A stretch of 64,000 nucleotides of DNA from an uncultured Faecalicatena sp. (GTDB lineage Bacteria > Bacillota > Clostridia > Lachnospirales > Lachnospiraceae). The stretch covers positions 124,001 through 188,000 of the forward strand of contig CABTYO010000001.1 in NCBI GenBank assembly GCA_902489075.1, read 5' to 3'. Numbering within the stretch: the stretch's first letter is position 1; the number at the start of each line of letters is the position of its first letter. Shown piece after piece: positions 43,315 through 52,651 of this stretch. A model generated the notes under the pieces. It was not told where the DNA came from. It saw nothing but the letters and a program-made list of their open reading frames with translations, and did no database searches. Made by a program: the position numbers and the translations under genes.

Positions 43315-43460
43315 ATCTTTACTGAGAATAGGATGAATAAACTTTTCCCCGGTTTGTTAATCCGGCTTTTTGATCTGGCATAGAGCCTGGTTCAGCTGAA
43401 CAGTCATTTCTGCTGTGATTGCCCCACCGGCCTGTTTGATCAGTGTTTCTATTGATATCT

Positions 43461-44495
43461 TTATATTTCTGCTACAGCCTCTTCCGCAAGAGGTGCTGCT
43501 GTTTTCCCAAATCGTTTTCTGAAAACGGTTGAGCCTACGAATCCTGCAAGGCTTCCGCCCAGTACAGCCAGTCCAAGTGCCATCAGTACTTTGACCGGGG
43601 GATTGAAAGCAAATGGAGCTAAAAGTCCGGGAATCGGGGAAGCAGTACCCGGTGCATTATTGATGATACCAAGTGCTGCGGCGCCCATACCTGCCAGCCC
43701 GCCACCGAAAAAGTTGGAGCAGTAGATCGGGATCGGATTGGCTGTGACGATATGTGCCTGTGTCAGAGGTTCGAGCATTACTGCAAGTACATTACTCTTA
43801 TCTCCGAGTTTCAGACGTGCAAAGATCAGTCCATTTGTAAAAGAACCACCTACACATGCGATAGCGGCAATCCCCATTGCCAGTCCATTGAGTCCGAGCA
43901 TGGCGGTAAGTGCCATGGAACTTAACGGGGAGGTACAGATCATCTTCATGATTCCACCGAGCAGAAATCCCATAACAAGTGGTGACTGTTCTGCAGCAGC
44001 GGAGATCGTTCCACCGATACGAATCAGGGTTGAGTTGACAACCGGATCTACAAGCAGCGCGATCATACGTGCAGCAGGTGCGATGATGAGTGCTCCGGCG
44101 ATCATGTTAAGGCCTTCCGGGAGTTTCCGTTCGAGTACAGGTCCAATCAGGCCGATGATATATCCTGCAATAAAACCAGGGAGGATTCCATATCCACCTA
44201 CGGCAACTCCGGCAACTACAGCAAATACCGGGTTGGCACCCATACTGATCGGTACTGTGATAGCTGCGGCGACTCCACCGAGACTTCCGGATGTGGTTCC
44301 TACTTCACGGAAGAATTCAAGATTCAACAGGTCACCTGTGATGTAGCGGTGTACGGCTTCCACCAGAAAAGTGGCGATGGCGGCGTTCGCCATACCGGAC
44401 ATAGCAGCCTGCCCTTTGGGCATTTTGAGGCTGAAAAGGGAAAATCCCGCAAGTGTCAGTAACAAAAGTCCAATTCCAGAAATGATTGTCAGCAT
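43461..44495 (-). CDS. PTS EIIC_2-type membrane transporter
   Basis: A 344-residue, glycine-rich membrane protein with about ten hydrophobic segments, matching the EIIC_2 family of putative PTS sugar permeases (FREVGTTSGSLGGVAAAITVPI, VLAVMLEPLTQAHIVTANPIPIY). ATG 44495 is chosen because AAGGAGG sits 5 bases upstream; an upstream in-frame ATG (44516) overlaps that site. No EIIA/EIIB genes accompany it, so its energy source and substrate are open. It lies downstream of a two-component system on the same strand but behind a terminator. Confidence 0.82.
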   Translation of the reverse strand: MLTIISGIGLLLLTLAGFSLFSLKMPKGQAAMSGMANAAIATFLVEAVHRYITGDLLNLEFFREVGTTSGSLGGVAAAITVPISMGANPVFAVVAGVAVGGYGILPGFIAGYIIGLIGPVLERKLPEGLNMIAGALIIAPAARMIALLVDPVVNSTLIRIGGTISAAAEQSPLVMGFLLGGIMKMICTSPLSSMALTAMLGLNGLAMGIAAIACVGGSFTNGLIFARLKLGDKSNVLAVMLEPLTQAHIVTANPIPIYCSNFFGGGLAGMGAAALGIINNAPGTASPIPGLLAPFAFNPPVKVLMALGLAVLGGSLAGFVGSTVFRKRFGKTAAPLAEEAVAEI

Positions 44496-44610
44496 GTAAT
44501 CCTCCTTATGATCCATAAACGTTTTTTATTTGACTAAAATTTAACAAATGGGTTACGGAAAATTACAAAAAGTTACAGAAGTTTCCTGAAAATCTACAGA
44601 TGACACAAAA

Positions 44611-44652
44611 ACACCCGCCTTTTATTATGCAAAATACATAACAGACGGGTGT
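44611..44652 (-). terminator. terminator after the response regulator
   Basis: On the minus strand ACACCCG pairs with CGGGTGT, with the inner helix TTATG/CATAA, followed by TTTTTG. It separates the two-component genes from the EIIC_2 gene. Confidence 0.8.
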
Positions 44653-44655
44653 CAC

Positions 44656-45564
44656 TTAAGATTCGGTACAGGTGAGAACAAGGGCATTCAGAAAGCTTTT
44701 GATTTTTACGTTGCCATGGCGGGTGCTTTTTCCCCGAATAAAATCCATTTCCCTGCGCACCTGTTCAAAATTATAAAGCGTGTTGGCATAGGTGGTGAAA
44801 ATATCGTTGGAATAGTCTTCCAGTCCCAGGTTCGCGAGGTTCACCATGCCCATATTGGCAGTCCTGCGGATCCGCTGCTCCACGGATTTAGGGTTATCGC
44901 TGAATTTACTGCAGAGCTCTCCGAGCGTAACATCACTCAATCGTGTCTGGTGTTCCACCAGATAGTCTACGAGCTGTATGATATCCCGGCTGCCACGCTC
45001 ACCGGAGATCCCCAGCTTCTGTAAAATCCCCCGCAGACGGGTGATGTGTGGCTTTGAAACAGCCGTATCCGGAGACAGAAGAGGAGACGGGGAAAACCCG
45101 GACTGGAGGGCGCCTGCCACAGTCTGCATATCGGTATTCGCTGTTCCTGCGTTCTGGTTTAAAAAGATACTCTGTACCTGCTTGAGCTTGAGGCGGTCGA
45201 TCATGGACTGTTCTACTTTTTTTATGACCCTTTCTACTTCAACGCTGTTGATGGGCTTTTGGATGTAGAATTCAATGCCGCTTTCATAGGCGTTTGCGAT
45301 CATATCCTTAGAGGCGACCTGTGACAGCATGATAAATGAAGTGTCCGGCCAGAGAAGGCGAGCCTTTTTGACAAATGTGATTCCATCCATCTCCGGCATA
45401 AGCAGGTCTACAATCACAATGTCCGGTCTTGTATAAGGCATATCCTCAAGGGCGTCTGCCCCGTTTGCGGCAGAACCACAGAGGGTTCCCAGGTTTCGGT
45501 CACGAATGATCATTTTTAAAATTGTCTGCACATTACGGTCGTCATCTATAATATAGAGTTTCAT
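44656..45564 (-). CDS. GlnL/YcbB-like response regulator
   Basis: 302 residues. Residues 1-120 are a receiver domain (YIIDDDRNVQ, phospho-acceptor Asp in IVDLLMPEMDG, Lys in QKPINS). The C-terminal half matches the YcbB DNA-binding domain (SDNPKSVEQRIRRTANMGMVNLANLGLEDY). Its ATG lies 3 bases after the kinase stop codon, and AAAGGAGC is inside the kinase end, so the two are translationally coupled. In Bacillus the homologous pair controls glutamine use; the target here is unknown. Confidence 0.88.
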   Translation of the reverse strand: MKLYIIDDDRNVQTILKMIIRDRNLGTLCGSAANGADALEDMPYTRPDIVIVDLLMPEMDGITFVKKARLLWPDTSFIMLSQVASKDMIANAYESGIEFYIQKPINSVEVERVIKKVEQSMIDRLKLKQVQSIFLNQNAGTANTDMQTVAGALQSGFSPSPLLSPDTAVSKPHITRLRGILQKLGISGERGSRDIIQLVDYLVEHQTRLSDVTLGELCSKFSDNPKSVEQRIRRTANMGMVNLANLGLEDYSNDIFTTYANTLYNFEQVRREMDFIRGKSTRHGNVKIKSFLNALVLTCTES

Positions 45565-45567
45565 GGT

Positions 45568-46833
45568 TTATCTGGCTCCTTTCAACTGTGTCTTAGGTAT
45601 CTGGATAGAAAAGACTGTTTCGCCGGGGTGGGAGGATACGGATATCTGTCCGTTCCACTGGTTTTTAATGATATCCTGAACAAGATTCAGCCCAAGTCCC
45701 CGATTGATCTCCCCGGTATCATAGTTGATTTTGGTAGAAAACCCAGGATGAAAAATCTCTTCCAAATCTTCGGAAGGGATACCCGGACCATCATCTGCTA
45801 CTGTGAACAGCAAGTCAGAATCGCTGGAGCGCTGTGTGATTTTCACATGGACAGTCTCGTTTTTGGAGGCCTCCATAGCGTTGGTGAGCAGATTGCGGAA
45901 AATGGACATCAGAAAATAATGGTCTTCTGTGTAAAGATTCTCCTCCAGTGACAGCTCAAGCGCGAGGGTGCGCCCGCCCGGTGTGGAGGCAGAATTCAGG
46001 CTGTTTTCCAATACGGAGAAAATGTCTTTGAGGCGCATCCCTTCATCATTGAGATTCAAATCAAGGGCTTCAGACAGACCGCGCAGAATCAGCACATATT
46101 CCTTTTTGATCTCGTGGATATCCTTTGCCACGGACAGTGCCTGCCGGGATAATTCACTGTCAGGCTGGGTTTCCTGCATCTGCTGGTACAGATGGTAGGA
46201 CGTGTTCATGGTCTCCTCGATCAGCCGTGTGTTCTTCTTCATCCACAGGACTTCTCCGTTGAGCTTCGAAATTAAAAGAAGCAGACGCTGGTAACGCTGG
46301 GCATGTTCCCGGCGTAAAAGGATGAACTTGTAATAACGCAGCACCAGATAGATCACCCAGATAGAAACGGTACGTAAAAACGCTACCAGAAGGATACTGA
46401 GCTGGCTCTTAGCAGTAAACGCAGCTGTCCCCAGACGCAGTGTCAGTTGTGCAAGGTTCGATACATAATCAAAAATAAAAAATGCTGCGATATGAAAATG
46501 TCCCCAGTCGTAATCATGCTTCCGGCAGTACAGATAGAACAGGATTCCGTAAGCAAGATAAAAGACCATCTCGGGAAACATATCTGTCACGGCACTTCCG
46601 ATCGTTCCCTGCCGGAACCAGTACACAGCGATACGGGACAGATAGACTCCGGGGGCTGCCAGTAAAGTAACCAAAATGACGGGATATCTCCCGTTGAGCA
46701 GCAGAAAAATGGAAAACATGATAATCCCGGTGGAAATCTTAAAGTTGCTGATAAAAAGATTCATATTGATCTGTGCTGCCAGTACGATTATGACTCCGTA
46801 CAGCACGACCTGGGAACAGCGCTTTTTCTGCAT
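45568..46833 (-). CDS. GlnK/YcbA-like sensor histidine kinase
   Basis: A 421-residue membrane kinase. The first 190 residues hold six or so hydrophobic helices. A dimerisation region with candidate phospho-His in AKDIHEIKKEY follows. The ATPase domain has an N box (RNLLTNAMEA), G1 (DDGPGIP), F box (IFHPGFSTK) and G2 (GLGLNLVQ). AAAGGAGA precedes the ATG. It pairs with the GlnL-like regulator. The sensed signal is unknown; the membrane sensor suggests an external or membrane ligand. Confidence 0.88.
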   Translation of the reverse strand: MQKKRCSQVVLYGVIIVLAAQINMNLFISNFKISTGIIMFSIFLLLNGRYPVILVTLLAAPGVYLSRIAVYWFRQGTIGSAVTDMFPEMVFYLAYGILFYLYCRKHDYDWGHFHIAAFFIFDYVSNLAQLTLRLGTAAFTAKSQLSILLVAFLRTVSIWVIYLVLRYYKFILLRREHAQRYQRLLLLISKLNGEVLWMKKNTRLIEETMNTSYHLYQQMQETQPDSELSRQALSVAKDIHEIKKEYVLILRGLSEALDLNLNDEGMRLKDIFSVLENSLNSASTPGGRTLALELSLEENLYTEDHYFLMSIFRNLLTNAMEASKNETVHVKITQRSSDSDLLFTVADDGPGIPSEDLEEIFHPGFSTKINYDTGEINRGLGLNLVQDIIKNQWNGQISVSSHPGETVFSIQIPKTQLKGAR

Positions 46834-47170
46834 TGTAATGTCTCCTTTCTGCGATGGTCAGCAGGGCTGCCAAAGGTACGCAGGATCGAAATTATGTTAT
46901 CATTTTAACATGAAAGGGGGGCAGGGACAAGTATGATTCATTTGAGAAATCTATATTTATATAGGAAATACCGATTGGAATAGAATGAAAATTAATGATA
47001 AAAAGCTCCGAATGAAAAGACTCTTCATATTTAGAGTGGTATAATACCGTGTAATCTGATAAAATAAGCGAAAGGATTTCGCATAGAAGTAATTAACTTC
47101 ATCAAGTGGGGAGCGGAAGCTGATTTTGAATATCCGATTTGGATCGAATAGGAAGATAAGGAATAAAAAT
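46834..47170. promoter_or_regulatory. intergenic region with ArsM-side promoter
   Basis: An extended -10 (TGGTATAAT, 47037-47045) follows an inverted repeat ACTCT (47020-47024)/AGAGT (47033-47037). Further down are the hairpin GCGAAA/TTTCGC (47068-47082) and GAAGT/ACTTC (47086-47100). ATGTTA/TAACAT occurs near 46890-46915. No gene is seen. Confidence 0.45.
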
Positions 47171-47950
47171 ATGTCAGAATTACATCAAAAAGTACGAAAA
47201 AATTATAAACAAATATTAGAAAACCCGGAGCAGTCTATCATATCTGCCACACATTCGTCAGATATCATGTCTGCCAGCGTGGGATACTCTCCGGAGGATC
47301 TGGCACTCGTGCCGGAGGAGGCAAATCTTGGTCTTGGCTGTGGAAACCCGATACCTGCGGCTGCCCTTCAGGAACGGGAGATTGTAGTGGATCTCGGAGC
47401 CGGACCGGGGCTGGACTGCTTTCTGGCTGGTGTGAAGGTCGGACGCCGAGGACGTGCAATCGGGGTCGACATGACACCGGAGATGGTGGAAACCGCCAGG
47501 AGAACAGCGAAGAAGCATAAAATAAGAAATGTAGAATTCCGTCTGGGTGAGATTGAATACCTGCCGGTAGCCAACGATTATGCAGATGTCTGCATATCCA
47601 ACTGTGTGATTAATTTGTCGCTTAATAAAGGGCAGGTATATCGTGAGATTTATCGTGTTTTGAAGCCGGGCGGAAGGATATCCATCTGTGATATCGTGAT
47701 TATGCAGGAAATTCCACAGGAGATGAAAGCAGATGAAGCCATGCACTCCTGCTGAGTGAGTGGCGCTTCTTCGGTTGAAGAATTGGAAAACATTGTGAAA
47801 AATGTGGGATTCACAGATGTACAGATTGTAACAAAGCCTGTCTCGAGGGAATACGAAGAGAGATGGGGACGTACACTCTCAGTAGGGGAGTATATTATGT
47901 CATCATCCCTGACTGCGAGAAAGCCGGAAAAGATTTGTGAATTTGATTGA
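47171..47950 (+). CDS. arsM: arsenite S-adenosylmethyltransferase, probable selenoprotein
   Basis: Read through the TGA at 47753-47755, this is one 259-residue protein. It has the ArsM hallmarks LGLGCGNP (C57), SAM motif VVDLGAGPGLDC, GVDMTPEM, ISNCVINLS (C145) and, at the third catalytic position, MHSC-U-VSGA (codon 195 = TGA). The 50-residue distance C145-U195 equals that of Cys174-Cys224 in characterised ArsM. The frame continues in full register with typical ArsM sequence (SSVEELENIVKNVGF). AAGGA lies 8 bases before ATG 47171; an upstream TTG is less likely. The role would be methylation of As(III). If TGA were a true stop, the protein would lack its last 65 residues. Confidence 0.85.
47756..47790 (+). 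promoter_or_regulatory. bacterial SECIS-like hairpin
   Basis: Directly after the UGA, TTCTTC (47767-47772) and GAAGAA (47777-47782) form a perfect 6-bp stem closing a GGTT loop. The apical G is 18 bases after UGA, within the usual range for bacterial SelB-binding elements. Confidence 0.75.
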
Positions 47951-48076
47951 AAATCACTGAATTATCTGATAAATTTAAACTATACATATTCGTTGTAATC
48001 TCATCATGATTTGGGCAATGGATGTATATAATATTTGGGGGAATGCTCCTAAACAGATTGGGAGGAGGCACAGTTT

Positions 48077-48697
48077 ATGGAACTGGAAGTTGCAATCATG
48101 AAGTCAAAAGAGGAGTTAACAACACTGAAACCATTCTATGTGGACAATGCGCTATGGGGGACGGAAAAATTTCCGAAGACATATGGTTATCTCGGGTTCG
48201 TACCTGGGGATGGATTCTATCTGAAAATGATATGTGAAGAATCTGATCCGCTTAGGACGTACACCAATGCCAATGACCCTGTCTACAAAGACAGTGCAAT
48301 GGAGGCTTTCCTTATGTTCGAGCCGCCATCCGGCAGAGGCGCGAAAGAGAATTATCTGTCTCTTGAGGCCAATGCCAATGGTGCACTGCTGGCGGCATAC
48401 GGGGAGATGAGGACATACCGTACATATCTGCTCGGTGAAGAGCATGAGGCGTTTGAATGTAAAGCACAGATAGAGGAAAATCAGTGGAGTATAGATCTGC
48501 GGATTCCGATCTGGATTCTGGAGAAGATCTATGGACCGCTGGAACTGGGAGAGGGAAGCTACTTTACCTGCAATTTCTATAAGATATCCGAGACAGCAGA
48601 GATCGAACATTACGCTTCCTATTCGCCGATTCTGACAAGTATACCAAGTTTCCACCTGCCGGAGTTTTTCGCAGAGGCGGAGATCGTGAATTTATAA
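48077..48697 (+). CDS. CBM9/DOMON-like carbohydrate-binding protein
   Basis: A 206-residue beta-rich protein without a signal peptide. It resembles carbohydrate-binding family 9-like proteins (DSAMEAFLMFEP, YLSLEANANGALLAAYG, WSIDLRIPIWILEKIYG, FTCNFYKIS). Such standalone cytosolic proteins are often found near glycan genes, but their role is not established. GGAGGAGG precedes ATG 48077. It lies between ArsM and the YesN/YesM genes and ends before a terminator. Confidence 0.75.
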   Translation: MELEVAIMKSKEELTTLKPFYVDNALWGTEKFPKTYGYLGFVPGDGFYLKMICEESDPLRTYTNANDPVYKDSAMEAFLMFEPPSGRGAKENYLSLEANANGALLAAYGEMRTYRTYLLGEEHEAFECKAQIEENQWSIDLRIPIWILEKIYGPLELGEGSYFTCNFYKISETAEIEHYASYSPILTSIPSFHLPEFFAEAEIVNL

Positions 48698-48808
48698 TGA
48701 TGGGATATTAATGAAGAAAAGTGATACTTTTAGAAAACTGAGTGGAATGTCAGAAGTGACACCTGTGTTGTCTAAAGTGAAAGCGTTGTGCTAAGCGGAA
48801 ATAGTGGA

Positions 48809-48851
48809 AACGCACAAAATCAAACAGAATTGACTGGATTTTGTGCGTTTT
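48809..48851 (+). terminator. terminator-like hairpin
   Basis: AAACGCACAAA (48809-48819) pairs with TTTGTGCGTTT (48840-48850), with a short T run. Confidence 0.7.
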
Positions 48852-48890
48852 CACTAACTGCGTTAAATGTAACTAACTGTCTAAGGTGCT

Positions 48891-49040
48891 CTATTCATCA
48901 TAGAGATGTAATTTTTTATAGATTTTATCTTTGTCGTAATCTAGTGCTGAAAGTTCTGCTGCATCATAAATTGGCTGAATTGTCTGAATGTCTTCTTCGA
49001 GTTCATCCGCAATAATTTGAGCAGATTTTCCTTTTCTCAT
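48891..49040 (-). pseudogene. C-terminal remnant of an Rpn/PDDEXK transposase-like gene
   Basis: On the minus strand, 49 codons from ATG 49040 to TAG read MRKGKSAQIIADELEEDIQ...DKDKIYKKL, the typical tail of Rpn-family PDDEXK proteins of this bacterial group. The catalytic part is missing and the frame is closed soon upstream by TAA. The rest of the 48698-49190 gap shows only the terminator, a CTGCC/GGCAG hairpin (about 49070) and a TATAAT box at 49111-49116. Confidence 0.6.
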
Positions 49041-49190
49041 CTTTTTTATATTGCTTTATAAATCCTTTATCCTGCCCCGTCAGGCAGTTCCTAATTTCCA
49101 AAATCTCTGCTATAATGAATTATTATAATTGCTTACACAATGTATCTGATAATTCAGATGACATAATTTTACGGGAGGGGGTTCAGTAGT

Positions 49191-50783
49191 ATGGAACTGC
49201 TCATATTATATTTAGTAGATGATGAACCGATTATTTTAAAAGGGCTTTTGGAGACGTATGACTGGGAGCGGATGGGCTTCGAGGTGGTCGGCTGGGCGCG
49301 TGACGGGGAAGATGCGCTGAGAGACATTCCAGTAAAGGACCCGGATGTGGTGCTGACGGATGTGCGGATGAAGAAAATGGACGGACTTGCGCTGATCGAG
49401 AAGGTGAAAGAGCTGGATATGAAGACGAATTTCGTCGTGATCAGTGCGTACCGGGATTTTGAATATGCGCAGAAGGCATGTCAGAATGGTGCGCTTTCTT
49501 ATCTGGTCAAGCCGATCGATGATGAGGAACTGGAACGTACGATGTCCGAGATCTATGAGATGTGTACGGAGAAAAAGTTTAAAGAGAAGAATTATTCGCT
49601 CTGGGAGAAGGTGCTTCTGGAGGATAAGGATAATTTCCTGAACCAGATGGTCGGCAAGTATCTGGATGATGCCATGGAAGTGCAGGAGCTTGCGGAGTTT
49701 TTCGTGAGCCTTTCCAGGGAAGAGGAGATGGGCCACATGTTTGCCGTGATCACGGCGGGAATAGATATTGCACAGCGTGTTGTGAACCAGAAGGAATTTG
49801 ACATGAAGCAATATGTTCTGGATACGAGCCTTTATAAGAAATTAAAGGAAAAGTATCAGGTCTGGACGAAGAAGACACAGGAGGATGCAGCCAGTTATAT
49901 TGTGGATCTGGGAGTAAGTGGCAGAGTGGAGCCGCTGAAAATCATCCTGACTGATCTTCGCACGGAACTGAAAGGGGATATGATCTCCACGCTTTCTAAC
50001 AGTGAGAAAGGGCTTGAGGGGCTTAAAGATGCCTATGTGCAGTCCCTGCATCTGTTTGAAGTAGCGGCAGAGGCAGGAGCCGGGCTTCTTTCTATGGAAG
50101 GAAAGGCACCTTTAAAGACGAAGAATCAGTATTCCCTGGACGTGGAGACACAGATTTTAGGGTCTCTGCGTAAGAATGATGCCGGGCAGATGAAAAAGGC
50201 TTATGAGAAGTTTGTCTATATTCTGCCTGAGGAGGAAGACTCTGTCCGGGTGTATCTGCGCAGGCTTGCCGTCCGGGTGGAGTTTTCAATAGAAGATTCT
50301 TATGGACTGACAGCGGAAATGAAGCAGAGTTTCCGTAATTTCTATGATGCGGTGGATACGGTGATGCCGCCAAAAGGCGTGAATATTTTATATCAGTTGT
50401 TTCTACATATCATAGAATTGCGCGGCAGTATGGAAGAAAGCACGAGTGAGCAGTATTTCCAGGATTATATCCCAGTGGCGCTGGAGTTTATCCGGGAAAA
50501 CATCCAGGATGAGAATCTGTCCATCGGCAGCGTGTCGGAGCATGTTTACCTGAACCCGGTCTATTTCGGAAGGATTTTCAAGAATGTGATGAAGATGTCC
50601 TTCAAACGTTATGTACAGAATCTGCGGATGGAAAAGGCCAAGGAGATGCTTTTGGAGGATCAGGAGAGTATTGCGAATATCTGTGTGCAGGTGGGAATTC
50701 CGAACCCTTCATATTTTTCACAGGTGTTCAAGCAGTATACGGGAATTCTTCCCAGTGAGTATAAAAGGAGCCTGGAAACATGA
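49191..50783 (+). CDS. YesN-type response regulator with AraC DNA-binding domain
   Basis: 530 residues. The receiver domain (LVDDEPII, Asp in VVLTDVRMKKMDG, VVISAYRDFEYAQKA, LVKPID) spans residues 1-125. A linker of about 300 residues is followed by the C-terminal AraC-type helix-turn-helix pair (LSIGSVSEHVYLNPVYFGRIFKN; IANICVQVGIPNPSYFSQVFKQYTG). GGGAGGGGG precedes ATG 49191. Its stop codon overlaps the start of the kinase gene by four bases. It probably activates the maltodextrin genes that follow. Confidence 0.93.
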   Translation: MELLILYLVDDEPIILKGLLETYDWERMGFEVVGWARDGEDALRDIPVKDPDVVLTDVRMKKMDGLALIEKVKELDMKTNFVVISAYRDFEYAQKACQNGALSYLVKPIDDEELERTMSEIYEMCTEKKFKEKNYSLWEKVLLEDKDNFLNQMVGKYLDDAMEVQELAEFFVSLSREEEMGHMFAVITAGIDIAQRVVNQKEFDMKQYVLDTSLYKKLKEKYQVWTKKTQEDAASYIVDLGVSGRVEPLKIILTDLRTELKGDMISTLSNSEKGLEGLKDAYVQSLHLFEVAAEAGAGLLSMEGKAPLKTKNQYSLDVETQILGSLRKNDAGQMKKAYEKFVYILPEEEDSVRVYLRRLAVRVEFSIEDSYGLTAEMKQSFRNFYDAVDTVMPPKGVNILYQLFLHIIELRGSMEESTSEQYFQDYIPVALEFIRENIQDENLSIGSVSEHVYLNPVYFGRIFKNVMKMSFKRYVQNLRMEKAKEMLLEDQESIANICVQVGIPNPSYFSQVFKQYTGILPSEYKRSLET

Positions 50784-52651
50784 GAAAAGGCAGATACAGG
50801 AAATATTTCTTTGGAATCAAAAAGAAAGCCGTTTTTTCAATGTCCGTTATATTCGGAATCATCTTTTTCCTGACCTATCTGGGGATCGACAAGGTGGTGA
50901 AGGAAAATACAAAAGAGTTCCTGACGGAGCAGTATTCCTATCTGAACGATAAGGTCCTGGGGGCATTCGGAAGTCTTTATGAGGACCTGAATTCACTGAC
51001 GGCGGATTTTATTACGAATGATTATGTGCAGAAAACGCTGACGAACCAGCCAATTACTCCGGCGGACAGGGACATGCTTGAGAAGACGTTGTCCTACTAT
51101 AATAAGAGTTTTCTGGATTCTTATCTTGTGATTGATAATAAAGGGAATCTCTATTCGCAGAAGGACGTTCAGCTGGATATGGAAAAGTTTAAAAGGAGTA
51201 CGATTTATAAGAGTCTGGGCGATGACTATTCGAAGACGAAGATTCTCTGGACAAGGGATGTGATTTTCGGGACAAACGAGATGAGCTTCTTTGCAGTGCG
51301 CTATATTCATGAGATGAATTCGGTGCATGATGCTGGTGTTTTGATTCTGAAACTTAACGATCATGTGATGAATGCAGTGAGGGAGAGCGCTGAAAATGAA
51401 GAGCTGGCTTATTTTATTGTGAATCCGAACCAGGAAGTCTGCTTTAAGAAGCTGCCTGACAGTATGGGGGAAAACTGGCAGCAGGAGCTGGAAGAGGTCT
51501 TTGCCGAAGAGTATGAGGAAAATGATGGCGGGCAGTCAGAGAACGGCCGGACAGATGCATATCGGGATGATCTGTATCAGCCGGGTACGCAGCAGGCGGA
51601 TGCGGGGCAGCAGACAGAAGATAAGATCCTGATCTCCAATAACCTGAAAAATGGAATCTTGAGCGGAAAGACGGATGAGAAGACGCAGTTTACAGTGATT
51701 ACCTACGCACCTGGGAGCATCACCAACCATATTATCCGGGAAATTCAGCTTGTCATGGGGCTGATCTTTGGATTCATGTTCGTGCTGACAGTCCTGGGAG
51801 TGGCGGCGTTTACCGACAGGCTGACTAAGCCAATCCAGTACTTAAGCTCCACAATGCGTGCATTCGATGACAGCAGACTGGACCAGAATATTTCTATTGA
51901 CACGAACACGGAGCTGGATTTTATCGGTCAGGCTTATAATAAGATGATCGCAAAGGTAAAAAGCCTGATGAATGATGTGATGCATAAGGAAAAGGAACTC
52001 AAGGACAGTGAGATGCAGACCATGCTTTATCAGATCCGCCCTCATTTTCTGTACAATACGCTGGACACGATCTATATGCTTGCCAGAATCCAGAAGGAAG
52101 AGACGATCATGAAGATGACACAGTCTCTGTCCAAGTTCCTTCGGATCAATTTAAGCAATGGCAGGGAGAGCATTGAAGTCAGCCAGGAGCTGGAACATGT
52201 GAGCGCTTATCTGGAGATCCAGAAGATCAGGAATGCGGATTTATTTCAGTATGAGATCGAGGCGGAGCCGGGGACAGAGAATTATCTGGTAACAAAGATG
52301 ATCCTCCAGCCTATTGTGGAAAACAGTATCAAGCATGGATTCCGTGATATTTATTCGGATGGGATGATCTGGATCAGAGCGTATCAGGAAGAGGAATATC
52401 TCTGTTTTTCCGTTAAAAATAATGGAACGCCGATCAGTCGGGATGCACTGGTAAAATTAAATCAGATGGAACAGGTGTCCATGGATGAGGTGGATAAGCT
52501 GATTCAGAAACGCAAAGGCGGCTTTGGAATCTGCAATGTGGTGAAAAGACTGCGGCTGCGCTATAACGGGCAGATCCACTTCTACTATGAGGCGGAGGCC
52601 GATGGGACACGCTGTGTAATCAAGATTAAACTGGAGGAACTGGAACATTGA
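50780..52651 (+). CDS. YesM-type sensor histidine kinase
   Basis: A 623-residue two-transmembrane kinase. Helix 1 lies at about residues 18-38 and helix 2 at about 320-345, with an extracellular sensor of about 280 residues between them (it contains an Asp/Gly/Gln-rich low-complexity stretch around residue 260). HAMP follows (LTKPIQYLSSTMRAFD), then His_kinase with H422 in QIRPHFLYNTLDTI and the ATPase N box LQPIVENSIKHGF. ATGA overlap with the YesN-type gene couples translation. The extracellular domain may read a solute-binding protein. Confidence 0.93.
   Translation: MRKGRYRKYFFGIKKKAVFSMSVIFGIIFFLTYLGIDKVVKENTKEFLTEQYSYLNDKVLGAFGSLYEDLNSLTADFITNDYVQKTLTNQPITPADRDMLEKTLSYYNKSFLDSYLVIDNKGNLYSQKDVQLDMEKFKRSTIYKSLGDDYSKTKILWTRDVIFGTNEMSFFAVRYIHEMNSVHDAGVLILKLNDHVMNAVRESAENEELAYFIVNPNQEVCFKKLPDSMGENWQQELEEVFAEEYEENDGGQSENGRTDAYRDDLYQPGTQQADAGQQTEDKILISNNLKNGILSGKTDEKTQFTVITYAPGSITNHIIREIQLVMGLIFGFMFVLTVLGVAAFTDRLTKPIQYLSSTMRAFDDSRLDQNISIDTNTELDFIGQAYNKMIAKVKSLMNDVMHKEKELKDSEMQTMLYQIRPHFLYNTLDTIYMLARIQKEETIMKMTQSLSKFLRINLSNGRESIEVSQELEHVSAYLEIQKIRNADLFQYEIEAEPGTENYLVTKMILQPIVENSIKHGFRDIYSDGMIWIRAYQEEEYLCFSVKNNGTPISRDALVKLNQMEQVSMDEVDKLIQKRKGGFGICNVVKRLRLRYNGQIHFYYEAEADGTRCVIKIKLEELEH

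Noticed and set aside
48788..49015. 75-codon plus-strand frame
   Set aside because: It overlaps a terminator and the minus-strand Rpn tail, which gives a better coding explanation.
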